A DNA stretch of 64,000 nt from an uncultured Clostridia bacterium (GCA_934434555.1 CAKRZX010000013.1:1-64000), one strand, 5' to 3'. Numbered from the stretch's first letter, positions 30,539 to 40,135 are shown. Notes: a model not told the origin generated them from the letters alone. Numbers and translations are program-made.

Positions 30539-32072
30539 CAAACAGTGGCAGCGCCCGCCGGTAATGAATCCCGCATGGCAGAATCCCGTAAAACAGCCGG
30601 TTACCTATTATAATATGGGTGCAAAGGACATTGTATTCTTTATCTTGGGGCTGATTCTCTGTGTCGCGGCAGTACCGCTTACGCTTTGGGGCGGCTTTAA
30701 GTCGGGGTTTACCGTATCGTATGCGGCAATATTTGTGCTCTTTACGGTTTATCTTCTTAAAAAAGGCGCAAGACCGGGGCTTTACGGCTCAATTTCGGGA
30801 GTGCTTTCCCTTTTGGGCAGCGGCGTATTTGCCCATTCTTCAAACGGCTCGGTTAATTTCTTCTTGTTTCTGCTTGTGTTTATCAATGCGGTAATATGGT
30901 TTTCTTCACTGTGCGGACTTAAAGACAGCAAAACCGATATGGGTTTCCTGTTTGCAGCCGTAGGACGGCCCTTTGCGTGGGCGTTCGGGAAAATGCCCAA
31001 AATGTTTCGCTCGGTATTTTCATCAAACGGTGAAAAGACCAGGACGGCGGGCAAAACGATTATCGGGCTTGTGTGCGCGGTACCCGTTTTAATTGCGGTA
31101 ACGCTTTTGCTTGCAAGTGCCGACGCGGCTTTTGAATCGGTTTTAGGAAAATTCACCGGCGCCGAACTCGTTGTAAAAATCATTACGGGGCTTATATTCT
31201 CGCCGTTCATACTGTCGTTCTTCTTTGCCCTTAAAAAGGAAGATAAAAAAGAATACGACGGCAAACCTTTCGGCGGAATGAAAGAAAATGTGTACATTAT
31301 TTCATTTCTGGGCGTAATCTGCGCGGTGTACCTGCTGTATCTGTTTTCGCAGTTCGCCTACGTTACAAGTGCGCTGTCGGGAATTCTGCCCGAAAAAGTG
31401 CTTCCCGCAGAATATGCCCGCAGAGGATTCTTTGAAATGTGCATAATTGCGGGAATCAACCTTGCACTTGTTTATCTTGCCCAGTATTTAATGGGCAAAC
31501 AGGCAAAGGGGCGCGGCGCGGTCAAGGGCGAATGTACATTTATATGCCTGTTTACCTTATTTATAATAGCGACCGCCATAGCAAAAATGGTTATTTACAT
31601 CAATCGGTTCGGTATGACAGAGTTGCGTATATGCACATCGGTATTTATGATTTTCATCGCCGTTGCGTTTATCGCACTTGTGGTAAGGCTGTATGTAAAT
31701 AACGTTCCCGTTTTCAGAATAGCGGCAACGTGGGCAACGGTTCTGCTTATCGCCTTGGGCGCGGTGAACATAGACGCTTTTGTTGCGGAATATAATGTTG
31801 ATGCGTTTCTTGAAGGCAGACTTTCCCACGTGGATATTGAAAAGTTGGAAGAACTGGACTTGGCGGCGGTTCCCGCACTTATCAAACTTGAAAACGAGGG
31901 ATTTAAGGCAAGCGAAATAAACAACGTTTACTCCCTTGAAGCGCGGCAGGCGCTTATAAGGCTTAACAGCAAGTATTTCGGCGACGAAGAGTACAATAAA
32001 TCCCCCGAGCCCGGCTCGTGGAATTATTCCGATTACAGGGGAAAGACCGAACTTAAAAAGCACTTTAAGTAA
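30516..32072 (+). CDS. DUF4173-like multi-spanning membrane protein
   Basis: 518 residues. A short polar N-terminus precedes about eleven predicted membrane helices. The segment after about 300 (TALSGILPEKVLPAEYARRGFFEMC, then NLALVYLAQY) is the conserved DUF4173 signature with an Arg-Arg-Gly-Phe-Phe-Glu core. The C-terminal soluble part (about 430-518) has NVDAFVAEYNVDAFLEGRLSHVDIEKLEEL. AAGGAG at 30501-30506 selects ATG 30516. Family function unknown; co-occurrence with the XRE regulator suggests membrane-stress sensing. Confidence 0.75.
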   Translation: MNGETTDNKQWQRPPVMNPAWQNPVKQPVTYYNMGAKDIVFFILGLILCVAAVPLTLWGGFKSGFTVSYAAIFVLFTVYLLKKGARPGLYGSISGVLSLLGSGVFAHSSNGSVNFFLFLLVFINAVIWFSSLCGLKDSKTDMGFLFAAVGRPFAWAFGKMPKMFRSVFSSNGEKTRTAGKTIIGLVCAVPVLIAVTLLLASADAAFESVLGKFTGAELVVKIITGLIFSPFILSFFFALKKEDKKEYDGKPFGGMKENVYIISFLGVICAVYLLYLFSQFAYVTSALSGILPEKVLPAEYARRGFFEMCIIAGINLALVYLAQYLMGKQAKGRGAVKGECTFICLFTLFIIATAIAKMVIYINRFGMTELRICTSVFMIFIAVAFIALVVRLYVNNVPVFRIAATWATVLLIALGAVNIDAFVAEYNVDAFLEGRLSHVDIEKLEELDLAAVPALIKLENEGFKASEINNVYSLEARQALIRLNSKYFGDEEYNKSPEPGSWNYSDYRGKTELKKHFK

Positions 32073-32075
32073 AAA

Positions 32076-32142
32076 AACGGCAGGAAAAGACTGCGAACAA
32101 ACCTTAAAAAGGCTTGGAAAGCAGTCTTTTTTTGCCGTGTAT
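32076..32142 (+). terminator. Terminator of the DUF2975 operon
   Basis: ACGGCAGGAAAAGACTGC pairs with GCAGTCTTTTTTTGCCGT around an inner loop, with T-runs within and after the right arm. Confidence 0.7.
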
Positions 32143-32179
32143 TGCATAATCGCCGCTGCGCAGGCGGGAAACACGCTTT

Positions 32180-32404
32180 TTATTTTTTTGTTTCCATACT
32201 CCAACCTAACTTATCACGGTCCTCCAAGAACAGGGATCTATCGTAATAGACGGTTACTGCGCGCAGTGTTTTGTCTTTATCATCATTATATCTCGTTATA
32301 ATGTCCGTTGCATCCTCCGTCCACCAATAATGAAAGTATTTTTTTCCGCAAAAAAAGCCTGCAATAAACGCAAATGTCGCACAGCCCACACAAACCCAAG
32401 CCAT
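32180..32404 (-). CDS. Small membrane protein
   Basis: 74 residues. An N-terminal membrane helix (about 3-20, AWVCVGCATFAFIAGFFCG) is followed by a charged cytoplasmic region (TRYNDDKDKTLRAVTVYYDRS). GAGGTG precedes ATG, and a good minus-strand promoter lies at 32442-32470, which supports a real gene. Family not recognised. Confidence 0.6.
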   Translation of the reverse strand: MAWVCVGCATFAFIAGFFCGKKYFHYWWTEDATDIITRYNDDKDKTLRAVTVYYDRSLFLEDRDKLGWSMETKK

Positions 32405-32441
32405 CGCCTACACCTCTTTGCTTTTTCATATATCGAATTTT

Positions 32442-32470
32442 ATTATATCATTGTTTTCATATTCAATCAA
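32442..32470 (-). promoter_or_regulatory. Promoter of the small membrane protein gene
   Basis: Minus strand TTGATT (plus 32465-32470), 17-bp spacer, TATAAT (plus 32442-32447). Confidence 0.7.
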
Positions 32471-32551
32471 CTATATTGCATATTATCCTGTGCTTCTTTT
32501 CCTTTGTTTTTGCACCTTGCTTCGCATTATGAAAATTTTTTCAAAAAACGC

Positions 32552-32580
32552 TTGACAAAAAAATTGTGTTCGTATATTAT
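32552..32580 (+). promoter_or_regulatory. Promoter of the feo operon
   Basis: TTGACA (32552-32557), 17-bp spacer, TATTAT (32575-32580). The first metal-regulator box starts 8 bases after the -10. Confidence 0.85.
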
Positions 32581-32587
32581 TATGTAT

Positions 32588-32673
32588 GGTTAGCAAGGGC
32601 TAACCGATATTTGACGAAAAAAGTTAGCGCTTGCTAACTGAATTTCAGGGTAAATGGTTAGCAAATGCTAATC
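32588..32673 (+). promoter_or_regulatory. Three palindromic iron-regulator boxes upstream of feoA
   Basis: Boxes at 32588-32605 (GGTTAGC-AAGG-GCTAACC), 32622-32639 (AGTTAGC-GCTT-GCTAACT) and 32656-32673 (GGTTAGC-AAAT-GCTAATC). The half-site TTAGC resembles the DtxR/IdeR-type half-site. The first box covers the transcription start region, so the metal-loaded repressor would block feo expression. A fourth such box lies at 40245-40262. Confidence 0.8.
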
Positions 32674-32700
32674 GGCATACGGGAATCGAGGTAAGAATAT

Positions 32701-32913
32701 ATGTTACCGTTAAGTCTTGCAGGTATCGGCGAAGAGAATACCATAAAGAGAATAGGCGGAAGCCCGGAAGTAAAAAAGCATCTTGAAAATTTAGGCTTTG
32801 TAGTTGGCGGCAACGTTACGGTAATAACAACAATGGGCGGCAATGTAATAGTAAACGTAAAGGAAGCCCGCGTTGCAATAAGCCGCGAGATGGCGCAAAA
32901 AATAATGGTTTAA
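32701..32913 (+). CDS. feoA: FeoA-family protein 1
   Basis: 70 residues, an SH3-like beta barrel. It has the FeoA order MLPLSLAGIGEENTIKRIGG, then HLENLGFVVGGNVTVI and VNVKEARVAISREMAQKI. FeoA acts with FeoB in Fe(II) uptake, probably as a cytoplasmic regulator of its activity. First gene of the feo operon, behind the three boxes. The two feoA copies here are distinct from one another rather than a recent duplicate. Confidence 0.9.
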   Translation: MLPLSLAGIGEENTIKRIGGSPEVKKHLENLGFVVGGNVTVITTMGGNVIVNVKEARVAISREMAQKIMV

Positions 32914-32958
32914 CGGCACGGGGCGTGCCTGAATAACACTTTTTAGGAGGAGTAGATA

Positions 32959-33180
32959 ATGAAAACCCTTAGAGATGCCAAAATTGGCGAGACCGTAAGA
33001 GTAAAAAAACTTCACGGTGAGGGCGCGGTAAAGCGCAGAATTATGGATATGGGGCTTACCAAAGGCGTAGATGTTTATGTGCGCAAGGTAGCACCGCTGG
33101 GCGACCCGATTGAGGTAACTGTTCGCGGATACGAACTTTCTTTGAGAAAAGCGGACGCCGAAGAAATAGAAGTTGAATAA
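32959..33180 (+). CDS. feoA: FeoA-family protein 2
   Basis: 73 residues with the classical FeoA pattern: LRDAKIGETVRVKKLHGEGAVKRR, then IMDMGLTKGVDVYVRKVAPLGDP and YELSLRKADAEEIEVE. GGAGGAG precedes ATG. A second FeoA just before FeoB is common in Clostridia; the two may bind different faces of FeoB or form heteromers. Confidence 0.93.
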   Translation: MKTLRDAKIGETVRVKKLHGEGAVKRRIMDMGLTKGVDVYVRKVAPLGDPIEVTVRGYELSLRKADAEEIEVE

Positions 33181-33225
33181 ATTTGCCTTGACTGAAAGTC
33201 AGGTGCAGGAAGAGAGGACTTGAAT

Positions 33226-35730
33226 ATGGATTTGAGAATTGCCCTTGCAGGCAACCCGAACAGCGGTAAAACAACACTGTTCAACGCTCTTACCGGAAGC
33301 AACCAGTTTGTAGGTAACTGGCCCGGCGTTACGGTAGAGAAAAAGGAAGGTAAATTAAAGAAACACGAAGGCGTTATTGTAACCGACCTTCCCGGTATTT
33401 ATTCGCTTTCGCCCTATACTCTTGAAGAGGTTGTGGCAAGAAACTATCTTATAGGCGAGCGCCCTGATGTTATCCTTAATATCATCGACGGTACGAACCT
33501 TGAAAGAAACCTGTATCTTACCACCCAGCTTACCGAACTCGGTATTCCGGTAGTAGTTGCAATCAACATGATGGATATCGTTAAGAAAAACGGCGATAAA
33601 ATCAACGTTGACGAACTTTCCCGTCAGCTTGGATGCAAAGTAGTTGAGATATCGGCACTTAAAGGCACGGGCATTATGGAGGCTGCCGAGGCGGCTATAA
33701 GCGCGGCAAAAGGCACAAAAACCATTCCGCAGCATTCATTCTCTGGCAGCGTTGAACACGCTATTGCTCATATTGAGGAAGCGGCGGTTCATTCAATGCC
33801 GGAAGAGCAGCAGCGTTGGTACGCTATCAAGATTTTTGAGCGTGACGACAAAGTGCTTGAAAAACTTAACATAAGCAAAGAGACCCTTGACCATATCGAA
33901 AACGATATCAAGGCAGTTGAAGCCGAAATGGATGACGATTCGGAATCCATTATCACCAACGAGAGATACATCTATATCGGCGGTGTTATCAAGGCTTGTT
34001 ACAAGAAGAAAGAAGCCGGAAAACTTTCGACTTCCGATAAGATTGATAAAATCGTTACAAACCGTTGGCTCGGACTTCCCATTTTCGCGGTTGTTATGTT
34101 CCTCGTTTACTACATAGCAATGGTAACCGTAGGTTCTGCGGCGACCGATTGGGTTAATGACGGCGTGTTCGGCGACGGCTGGCATCTGTTGGGCATAGGA
34201 AGTAAGCAGTATAACGAGCTTAATGACGAATATACCGATGCGCTTAACGCCATAAACGGCTTTGTTAAGGTTGACCCGGAAGCAGAGGACTTTGATGCGG
34301 CGGCGGCACTTGAAACGATCAAAAATTTCAAAACCGAAGAGAAAACCGGCACCGTTACGGTAGAAGATGAAGAAACTCTTGCCGAAACGGAAATGACCGT
34401 TTATTATAATGCAATACCCGATGATGCCGATGAAGAAACAACAATCGGTATAACGTATGTTGATGCGGTTAAGTACTTTGAAAAAAACACAGAGTTTGCG
34501 GCGCCTGACCCGGCTGATTACGGCGTTTGGGTACCCTCAATACCTGAATTGGTAGGCACGGGACTTGAAAATGCGGGTGCGGCAGATTGGCTTTCGGGAC
34601 TTATCAATGACGGTATCGTTGCCGGTGTGGGCGCGGTTCTCGGATTCGTTCCTCAGATGCTTGTTCTGTTCTTACTGCTTGCTTTCCTTGAATCCTGCGG
34701 TTATATGGCACGTATCGCATTCGTGCTTGACAGGGTGTTCCGTAAGTTCGGCCTTTCGGGTAAATCGTTCATTCCTATGCTTATCGGCGTAGGCTGCGGC
34801 GTTCCCGGTGTTATGGCTTCGCGTACCATTGAAAATGAACGCGACAGGCGTATGACAATAATGACAACAACATTCATTCCCTGCGGCGCAAAGGTTCCCT
34901 TTATCGGTATGATTGCCGGTGCTATCTTCGGCGGCAGCGCATGGGTTGCAACAAGCGCATACTTCATCGGTATGGCTGCAATAATCGTTTCGGGCATTAT
35001 GCTTAAAAAGACGAAAATGTTTGCCGGCGACCCCGCTCCTTTCGTTATGGAACTTCCTGCATACCACCTGCCCACAGTCGGCAATCTGCTTCGCTCAATG
35101 TGGGAGCGCGGCTGGTCGTTCATAAAGAAAGCGGGCACCATAATCCTTCTTTCAACAATCCTTGTTTGGTTCACCACTTACTTCGGTTGGGTTGACGGTG
35201 CATTCGGAATGCTTACCGAAGAACAGATTGACTACTCGATTCTTGCAAAAATCGGTAACGCCATTGCCTGGATATTCAAGCCCCTGGGCTGGGGCAACTG
35301 GCAGGCAACCGTTGCATCTATTACGGGTCTTGTTGCAAAGGAAAACATCGTAGGTACATTGGGTATCCTTTACGGCGGCGGCGACGCAAGCGTTTACACT
35401 GCAATCGCGGCGGCGTTTACGGGAATCACGGGCTATTCGTTCCTGGTATTCAACCTGCTGTGCGCACCCTGCTTCGCGGCTATCGGTGCTATCAAGCGTG
35501 AAATGAACAACGCAAAGTGGACCTGGTTCGCAATTGCATATCAGTGCGGATTTGCTTACTGCATCGCGCTTATGGTTAACCAGTTCGGCAATCTGTTCAC
35601 AGGCAATGTTCAGGGCGCAGGCGGAGTGATAGGTGTTGTTGCGGCATTTGTAATCCTTGCCGGAATGGTATATATGCTTGTTCGCCCCTATAAAGAAGCA
35701 ACAAAACTTGAAACGAAAGTTAAAGTATAA
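33226..35730 (+). CDS. feoB: Ferrous iron transporter FeoB
   Basis: 834 residues. The N-terminal GTPase has G1 GNPNSGKT at 9-16, G3 DLPG at 54-57 and G4 NMMD at 114-117, followed by a helical GDI domain (to about 270). The membrane part contains two Gate repeats, with the conserved IPMLIGVGCGVPGVMASR and PCGAKVPFIG cysteine/glycine segments and LVAKENIVGTLG. Unusual is a hydrophilic, acidic loop of about 150 residues between the first and second membrane helices (about 305-460). ATG 33226 is chosen over the TTG two codons earlier. Confidence 0.95.
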   Translation: MDLRIALAGNPNSGKTTLFNALTGSNQFVGNWPGVTVEKKEGKLKKHEGVIVTDLPGIYSLSPYTLEEVVARNYLIGERPDVILNIIDGTNLERNLYLTTQLTELGIPVVVAINMMDIVKKNGDKINVDELSRQLGCKVVEISALKGTGIMEAAEAAISAAKGTKTIPQHSFSGSVEHAIAHIEEAAVHSMPEEQQRWYAIKIFERDDKVLEKLNISKETLDHIENDIKAVEAEMDDDSESIITNERYIYIGGVIKACYKKKEAGKLSTSDKIDKIVTNRWLGLPIFAVVMFLVYYIAMVTVGSAATDWVNDGVFGDGWHLLGIGSKQYNELNDEYTDALNAINGFVKVDPEAEDFDAAAALETIKNFKTEEKTGTVTVEDEETLAETEMTVYYNAIPDDADEETTIGITYVDAVKYFEKNTEFAAPDPADYGVWVPSIPELVGTGLENAGAADWLSGLINDGIVAGVGAVLGFVPQMLVLFLLLAFLESCGYMARIAFVLDRVFRKFGLSGKSFIPMLIGVGCGVPGVMASRTIENERDRRMTIMTTTFIPCGAKVPFIGMIAGAIFGGSAWVATSAYFIGMAAIIVSGIMLKKTKMFAGDPAPFVMELPAYHLPTVGNLLRSMWERGWSFIKKAGTIILLSTILVWFTTYFGWVDGAFGMLTEEQIDYSILAKIGNAIAWIFKPLGWGNWQATVASITGLVAKENIVGTLGILYGGGDASVYTAIAAAFTGITGYSFLVFNLLCAPCFAAIGAIKREMNNAKWTWFAIAYQCGFAYCIALMVNQFGNLFTGNVQGAGGVIGVVAAFVILAGMVYMLVRPYKEATKLETKVKV

Positions 35731-35753
35731 TCAACAAAAAAGGAGTCGGTGTT

Positions 35754-35927
35754 ATGCTTACATGGATTAAAGCCAATCTTGCAACTGTAATAATCACGGC
35801 GGTACTGCTTGTGATTGTGGCGGCAATAATAGTCAGCATAGTAAAGGATAAAAGGCGCGGAAAATCGTCCTGCGGGTGCAAATGCGCATCCTGCCCGATG
35901 AGCGGCTCCTGCCATAATAAAAAGTAA
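35754..35927 (+). CDS. FeoB-associated Cys-rich membrane protein
   Basis: 57 residues: a membrane helix at about 9-30, KDKRRGK, then SCGCKCASCPMSGSCH with five Cys. This is the small FeoB-associated protein often found after clostridial feoB; the Cys cluster probably handles Fe(II) at the membrane. AGGAG precedes the ATG and a strong terminator follows. Confidence 0.88.
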   Translation: MLTWIKANLATVIITAVLLVIVAAIIVSIVKDKRRGKSSCGCKCASCPMSGSCHNKK

Positions 35928-35931
35928 TGTC

Positions 35932-35970
35932 AAGAGGGAACGCCGTAAAAAGGCGTTTCCTCTTTGCTTT
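35932..35970 (+). terminator. Terminator of the feo operon
   Basis: AAGAGGGAACGCC (35932-35944) pairs perfectly with GGCGTTTCCTCTT (35952-35964), followed by TGCTTTCTT. Confidence 0.88.
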
Positions 35971-36005
35971 CTTCGGTACTGAAAATAAAAAAAGGAGACA
36001 ATAAA

Positions 36006-36707
36006 ATGGCAATAGCGGAATTCAAAAATGTCAGCCGCATTTACACAAGCGGCGACCATGAGTTAAAGGCTCTTGACAACGTTAATCTTACCCTTGACGA
36101 GGGAAAATTCATAGTTATCTTAGGTCCCAGCGGAGCGGGAAAAAGCACACTGCTTAATATGCTGGGCGGACTTGACAGCCCCACAAGCGGAACCATCACG
36201 GTAGAGGGAAAGGACATATCCAAACTTTCCGACGATGAACTTGCCGATTACCGCGCCGAGAAAGTGGGCTTTGTATTTCAGTTTTACAATCTTGTGCCTA
36301 CTCTTACCGTGCACGAAAACGTTGCCCTTGTAAAGGAGATTTCCAAAAATTCACTTTCGGCAACAAAAATGATTGAAGAGGTGGGCTTGGGCGACCACGC
36401 AAAAAATTTCCCCGCGGAACTTTCGGGCGGCGAACAGCAAAGGGTGTCAATTGCTCGCGCTCTGGCAAAGAATCCTAAAATTCTGCTTTGCGACGAACCT
36501 ACCGGTGCTCTTGATTCCGAAACGGGCGTAATGGTGCTTAAACTTCTGTTGAAAATGGCGCGGGATTACGGCAAAACCATCGTAATAGTAACGCACAATC
36601 AGAATATTGCCCGTATGGCGGACGTTGTAATCAGGGTAAAGAACGGAAAAATAGTTTCCTGCGAATCACAGGAGAATCCCGCTTCCGCCGACGAGATAGA
36701 CTGGTAA
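36006..36707 (+). CDS. ABC transporter ATP-binding protein (MacB/LolD type)
   Basis: 233 residues. Walker A is GPSGAGKS (about 39-46), the signature LSGGEQQR (about 140) and Walker B ILLCDEPTGALD (about 160), with switch His in VTHNQ. The pattern PTLTVHENVALV belongs to the FtsX-linked exporter or MacB group. AAAGGAG selects ATG 36006. It pairs with the permease 10 bases downstream to form an exporter or mechanotransmission ABC complex. Confidence 0.93.
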   Translation: MAIAEFKNVSRIYTSGDHELKALDNVNLTLDEGKFIVILGPSGAGKSTLLNMLGGLDSPTSGTITVEGKDISKLSDDELADYRAEKVGFVFQFYNLVPTLTVHENVALVKEISKNSLSATKMIEEVGLGDHAKNFPAELSGGEQQRVSIARALAKNPKILLCDEPTGALDSETGVMVLKLLLKMARDYGKTIVIVTHNQNIARMADVVIRVKNGKIVSCESQENPASADEIDW

Positions 36708-36717
36708 GGAGGCTCAT

Positions 36718-38997
36718 ATGCTTTTCAAAAAGATGTGGAGAACCATGGGGCTTTACAAGGCGCAGTTTATTTCTATGATAATAATGATTTTTCTTGGGAC
36801 GGGTATTTTCGTCGGATTCAATATGGAATGGGTCAGCATAGATGAAAATATGAACGCATTCTTTTCCGAAACGGGATATGCCGATTTCAGGATTGTTTCC
36901 GAAAAAGGATTTTCTTCAAGCGACGCCGAAAAAATAGCATCCATATCCGGTGTGGACGAGGTTTCACGGTACGTATCGGTAAACGCCGATGTTAAAGGCT
37001 TTGACGGCGACAGCGTTGCCCTGACCGTTACCGAAAACGAAAAAGTTTCGGGAATGTATTACGTTTCGGGCGAAAAGTATGATAAGGACAGCAAGGACGG
37101 CGTATGGATTTCGGATAAATATGCAAACGCCAACGGAATAAAGGAAGGCGACGGCATAACCTTTACCTATAAGGGAATTGAAATTTCAGGTACGGTAAAG
37201 GGCTTTGTAAAGGCAGGCGAATACATGATTTGCGTTCGCGATGAATCGCAAATTATGCCCGACTTCAACACTTACGGCTTTGCGTTTATTTCACCGGTAA
37301 TGTACAAAGAGGCGCTTAAAGCGGATTTTTATCCGCAGATAAACGTTATTTCCGACCTTACCAAAAAGGATTTTACCGAGGAGGCGGACAAAAAACTTGA
37401 AAACACGGTAATGATACTTACAAAGGACGAAAGCGCCGCATATTCGGCTGCAAGCGGCGAAATAACCGAAGGACGCACGATGGGCGCAATAATGCCCACG
37501 ATATTCCTGCTTATTGTCGTGCTCACTATGGTAACAACAATGCATCGTTTGTGCGCAAAGGAAAAAACGCAGATAGGCACTCTTAAAGCGCTTGGATTTA
37601 AGAACAGGCGAATTTTACTGCACTACACAAGTTATGCTTTTATGATAGGCGTTATCGGTTCGGCGCTGGGTATTATTCTGGGATATGCCGTTGCCTGGTA
37701 TATTATGAATCCCAACGGTATGATGGGAACTTATATGGACCTGCCGTACTGGAAACTTAACCTGCCGCTGTTCTGCTGCATAGTGCTTCTTTTAATAATC
37801 GCGGCACTTACGCTTATAGGATTTTTGTCGGTAAAATCAATGCTTGCGGGTACTGCTGCCGACGCGTTAAGACCCTATTCACCCAAAAAAGTAAAGCCTA
37901 TGCTTATTGAAAAAACAAAAATGTTTCACAAACTTTCATTCGGCGTAAGGTGGAATATGCGCGATATTTTAAGGCATAAATCCCGCACGGCAATGAGCCT
38001 TATAGGAATTATCGGCTGTACGCTTATCGTTGTGGCGGCTCTGGGTATGCGCGACACAATGGATTCGTTTCTGAATACGTATTATAACGGTGCGTTGGGA
38101 TATTCTTCAAGAATATATATTTCCGAGGACGCAACCGACGGGGACAGGGAAAGACTTATTGAAAAATATGACGGCGATACCGGGGCGACCGTAAGCGTTC
38201 AGATTGAAGATAAGGCGGTTTCTCTTGAAATCTACGACCTTAAAAACAATCTTGTTCGTTTCCCCGACGGAAAAAAAGGGTATGCGGAAATCAAGTCCGA
38301 CGGCGCGTATATCTGCCAAAGAATTGCGGACGAATTCAAACTTAAACAGGGCGACACGTTCGTTATCAGCCCCTACGGCACGGATAAAGAATATACGCTG
38401 AAAGTTGCGGGCGTTATCCGCTCTGTTTCTGAAAGCGTTGTCGTTAATACCGAATATGCCGACAAGGCAGGAATTGAATATAAAACAACGTCGATTTTCA
38501 CCAAAACCGAGAAAGCCGACATTGCGTCGGATTCGGCGATAAAAAGCATACAGTCAAAACAGATGATTATCGATTCCTTTGACGTGTTTACTCAAATGCT
38601 TTCAAGTTCGGTGCTTCTGCTTGTGGGCGGTGCGCTGTTTTTGGGCATTGTGGTGCTTTATAACCTGGGCGTTATGAGTTACACCGAACGCTATCGCGAA
38701 ATGGCGACTCTTAAAGTTGTGGGATTCAGGAATAAGAAAATAGGTGCGCTTTTAACGCAGCAGAATATGTGGCTCACGCTTACAGGCGTAATAATCGGTA
38801 TACCCGCAGGTGCGGGAGCGCTTAAATATCTTCTTGTTTCCCTTGCGGGCGAGTACGAAATGACTATGGTTTTGGGCTGGAAAACGTACGTTATAAGCGT
38901 GGCGCTTACGTTCGGTATGTCATTGCTTGTAAGTTTTCTTGTTGCAGGAAAAAACAAAAAAATCAATATGGCGGAGGCGCTGAAATGTGCCGAGTAG
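36718..38997 (+). CDS. FtsX-like ABC permease with two FtsX repeats
   Basis: 759 residues. One N-terminal membrane helix is followed by an extracellular MacB-like domain (about 45-240), then three helices with the FtsX core (about 255-375). A fourth region with an anchoring helix (about 410), a second extracellular domain (about 435-610) and three C-terminal helices (about 620-750) follow. This duplicated layout is typical of single-chain type VII ABC permeases that export peptides or lipids or sense antimicrobial peptides. The substrate is unknown. Confidence 0.88.
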   Translation: MLFKKMWRTMGLYKAQFISMIIMIFLGTGIFVGFNMEWVSIDENMNAFFSETGYADFRIVSEKGFSSSDAEKIASISGVDEVSRYVSVNADVKGFDGDSVALTVTENEKVSGMYYVSGEKYDKDSKDGVWISDKYANANGIKEGDGITFTYKGIEISGTVKGFVKAGEYMICVRDESQIMPDFNTYGFAFISPVMYKEALKADFYPQINVISDLTKKDFTEEADKKLENTVMILTKDESAAYSAASGEITEGRTMGAIMPTIFLLIVVLTMVTTMHRLCAKEKTQIGTLKALGFKNRRILLHYTSYAFMIGVIGSALGIILGYAVAWYIMNPNGMMGTYMDLPYWKLNLPLFCCIVLLLIIAALTLIGFLSVKSMLAGTAADALRPYSPKKVKPMLIEKTKMFHKLSFGVRWNMRDILRHKSRTAMSLIGIIGCTLIVVAALGMRDTMDSFLNTYYNGALGYSSRIYISEDATDGDRERLIEKYDGDTGATVSVQIEDKAVSLEIYDLKNNLVRFPDGKKGYAEIKSDGAYICQRIADEFKLKQGDTFVISPYGTDKEYTLKVAGVIRSVSESVVVNTEYADKAGIEYKTTSIFTKTEKADIASDSAIKSIQSKQMIIDSFDVFTQMLSSSVLLLVGGALFLGIVVLYNLGVMSYTERYREMATLKVVGFRNKKIGALLTQQNMWLTLTGVIIGIPAGAGALKYLLVSLAGEYEMTMVLGWKTYVISVALTFGMSLLVSFLVAGKNKKINMAEALKCAE

Positions 38998-39027
38998 GCG
39001 GAACGCAAGAAAATCAGGGAGGAAAAT

Positions 39028-39291
39028 ATGATTAAAACAACACTTAAAATTGACGGAATGATGTGCGGTATGTGCGAAAGCCACATAAACGACGCCATGC
39101 GCGCACGCTTTAACGTAAAAAAGGTTTCGTCGTCAAAGGCAAAAGGCGAAACGGTAATTCTGTCGGAAGATTCTCTTGACGAAGAGCAGATAAAAAAGGT
39201 AATAGGCGATACGGGTTACGAACTTAAAGGAATCCGAAGCGAGCCCTATGAAAAGAAATTTTTGGGACTTTTCAAGAAAAATGAGCGATAA
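39028..39291 (+). CDS. Heavy-metal-associated (HMA) domain protein
   Basis: 87 residues with the ferredoxin-like HMA fold: KTTLKIDGMMCGMCESHIND gives the MxCxxC-type site (CGMC at about 12-15), then VSSSKAKGETVILSED and VIGDTGYELKG. Probably a copper-type metallochaperone. It lies 30 bases after the permease gene and overlaps the AraC-type gene, so all may share a transcript. Its C-terminal KKFLGLFKKNER tail is an extra basic extension. Confidence 0.85.
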   Translation: MIKTTLKIDGMMCGMCESHINDAMRARFNVKKVSSSKAKGETVILSEDSLDEEQIKKVIGDTGYELKGIRSEPYEKKFLGLFKKNER

Positions 39292-40120
39292 AATCAAACG
39301 CGTCTGTCATAAGGTGTTTGAGGGCTGCGAGATAATCTATACCGAAATCAACGGCGCGTCAAGTTTAGTGCGAAGCGAAGAAAACGCGATGTACATAAAC
39401 TACTGCCGCAAGGGGCGTACGGAATATAATGTGGACGGTCGGTTCGTTACGCTTGCACCGGGAGATATGGCAATATCTTTCGGCAGTGTGGGTACCGACT
39501 GGTTTCCCCTTAAAAAGTATTCGGGACTTACGGTAAAAATCGACGCGGATAAAATGCCCGAAAACCTGATTCAGATACTTCAAGACGTGAATGTTTCGCC
39601 AAAAAAACTTTATGAAAAGTTTCTTAAAAGCGGCGGGTACGCGGCAAAGTCGGGCACAAACACGGAACATATTTTTTCCGAACTCTATTCTGTTCCCGAA
39701 AACATAAAAAAAGGATATTTCAAGGTTAAAATACTTGAACTTATGCTTATTTTAAGCACCGTTGAACCCGAAAACGATGAAGAGAAGTTTGTTTCCGCGC
39801 GGCAGATTGAACTTGCAAAGAACATAAAGGAATATCTGCAAGAGAATATTTCGCGGCGGGTTACGGCAGAGGAGTTGGCAAAGAAATTCAACCTGTCGTT
39901 AACGGGGATAAAGCAGACGTTCAGAACCGTTTACGGCGTGCCGCTTTACTGCTTTCAGCGCAGTGAAAAAATGCGTGAGGCGGCGCGGCTGCTTAAAGAA
40001 ACGGATAAGAGCGTTATTGACGTTGCCGGCAGTGTGGGTTATGACAACGCCTCGAAATTTGCCTGTGCGTTCAGGCAGTGTATGGGCGTATCTCCCGCAA
40101 AGTACAGAACCCGCTCTTAA
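39281..40120 (+). CDS. AraC-family regulator
   Basis: 279 residues. An N-terminal cupin-like sensor (MYINYCRKGRTEYNV, LAPGDMAISFG) precedes an AraC DNA-binding domain (about 180-279) with two HTH motifs: VTAEELAKKFNLSLTGIKQ and KSVIDVAGSVGYDNASKFACAFRQ, ending GVSPAKYR. ATG 39281 overlaps the HMA stop; an in-frame ATG at 39248 is possible. It probably controls the adjacent exporter genes. Confidence 0.87.
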   Translation: MSDKIKRVCHKVFEGCEIIYTEINGASSLVRSEENAMYINYCRKGRTEYNVDGRFVTLAPGDMAISFGSVGTDWFPLKKYSGLTVKIDADKMPENLIQILQDVNVSPKKLYEKFLKSGGYAAKSGTNTEHIFSELYSVPENIKKGYFKVKILELMLILSTVEPENDEEKFVSARQIELAKNIKEYLQENISRRVTAEELAKKFNLSLTGIKQTFRTVYGVPLYCFQRSEKMREAARLLKETDKSVIDVAGSVGYDNASKFACAFRQCMGVSPAKYRTRS

Positions 40121-40135
40121 AAAACGCATTTTCAG

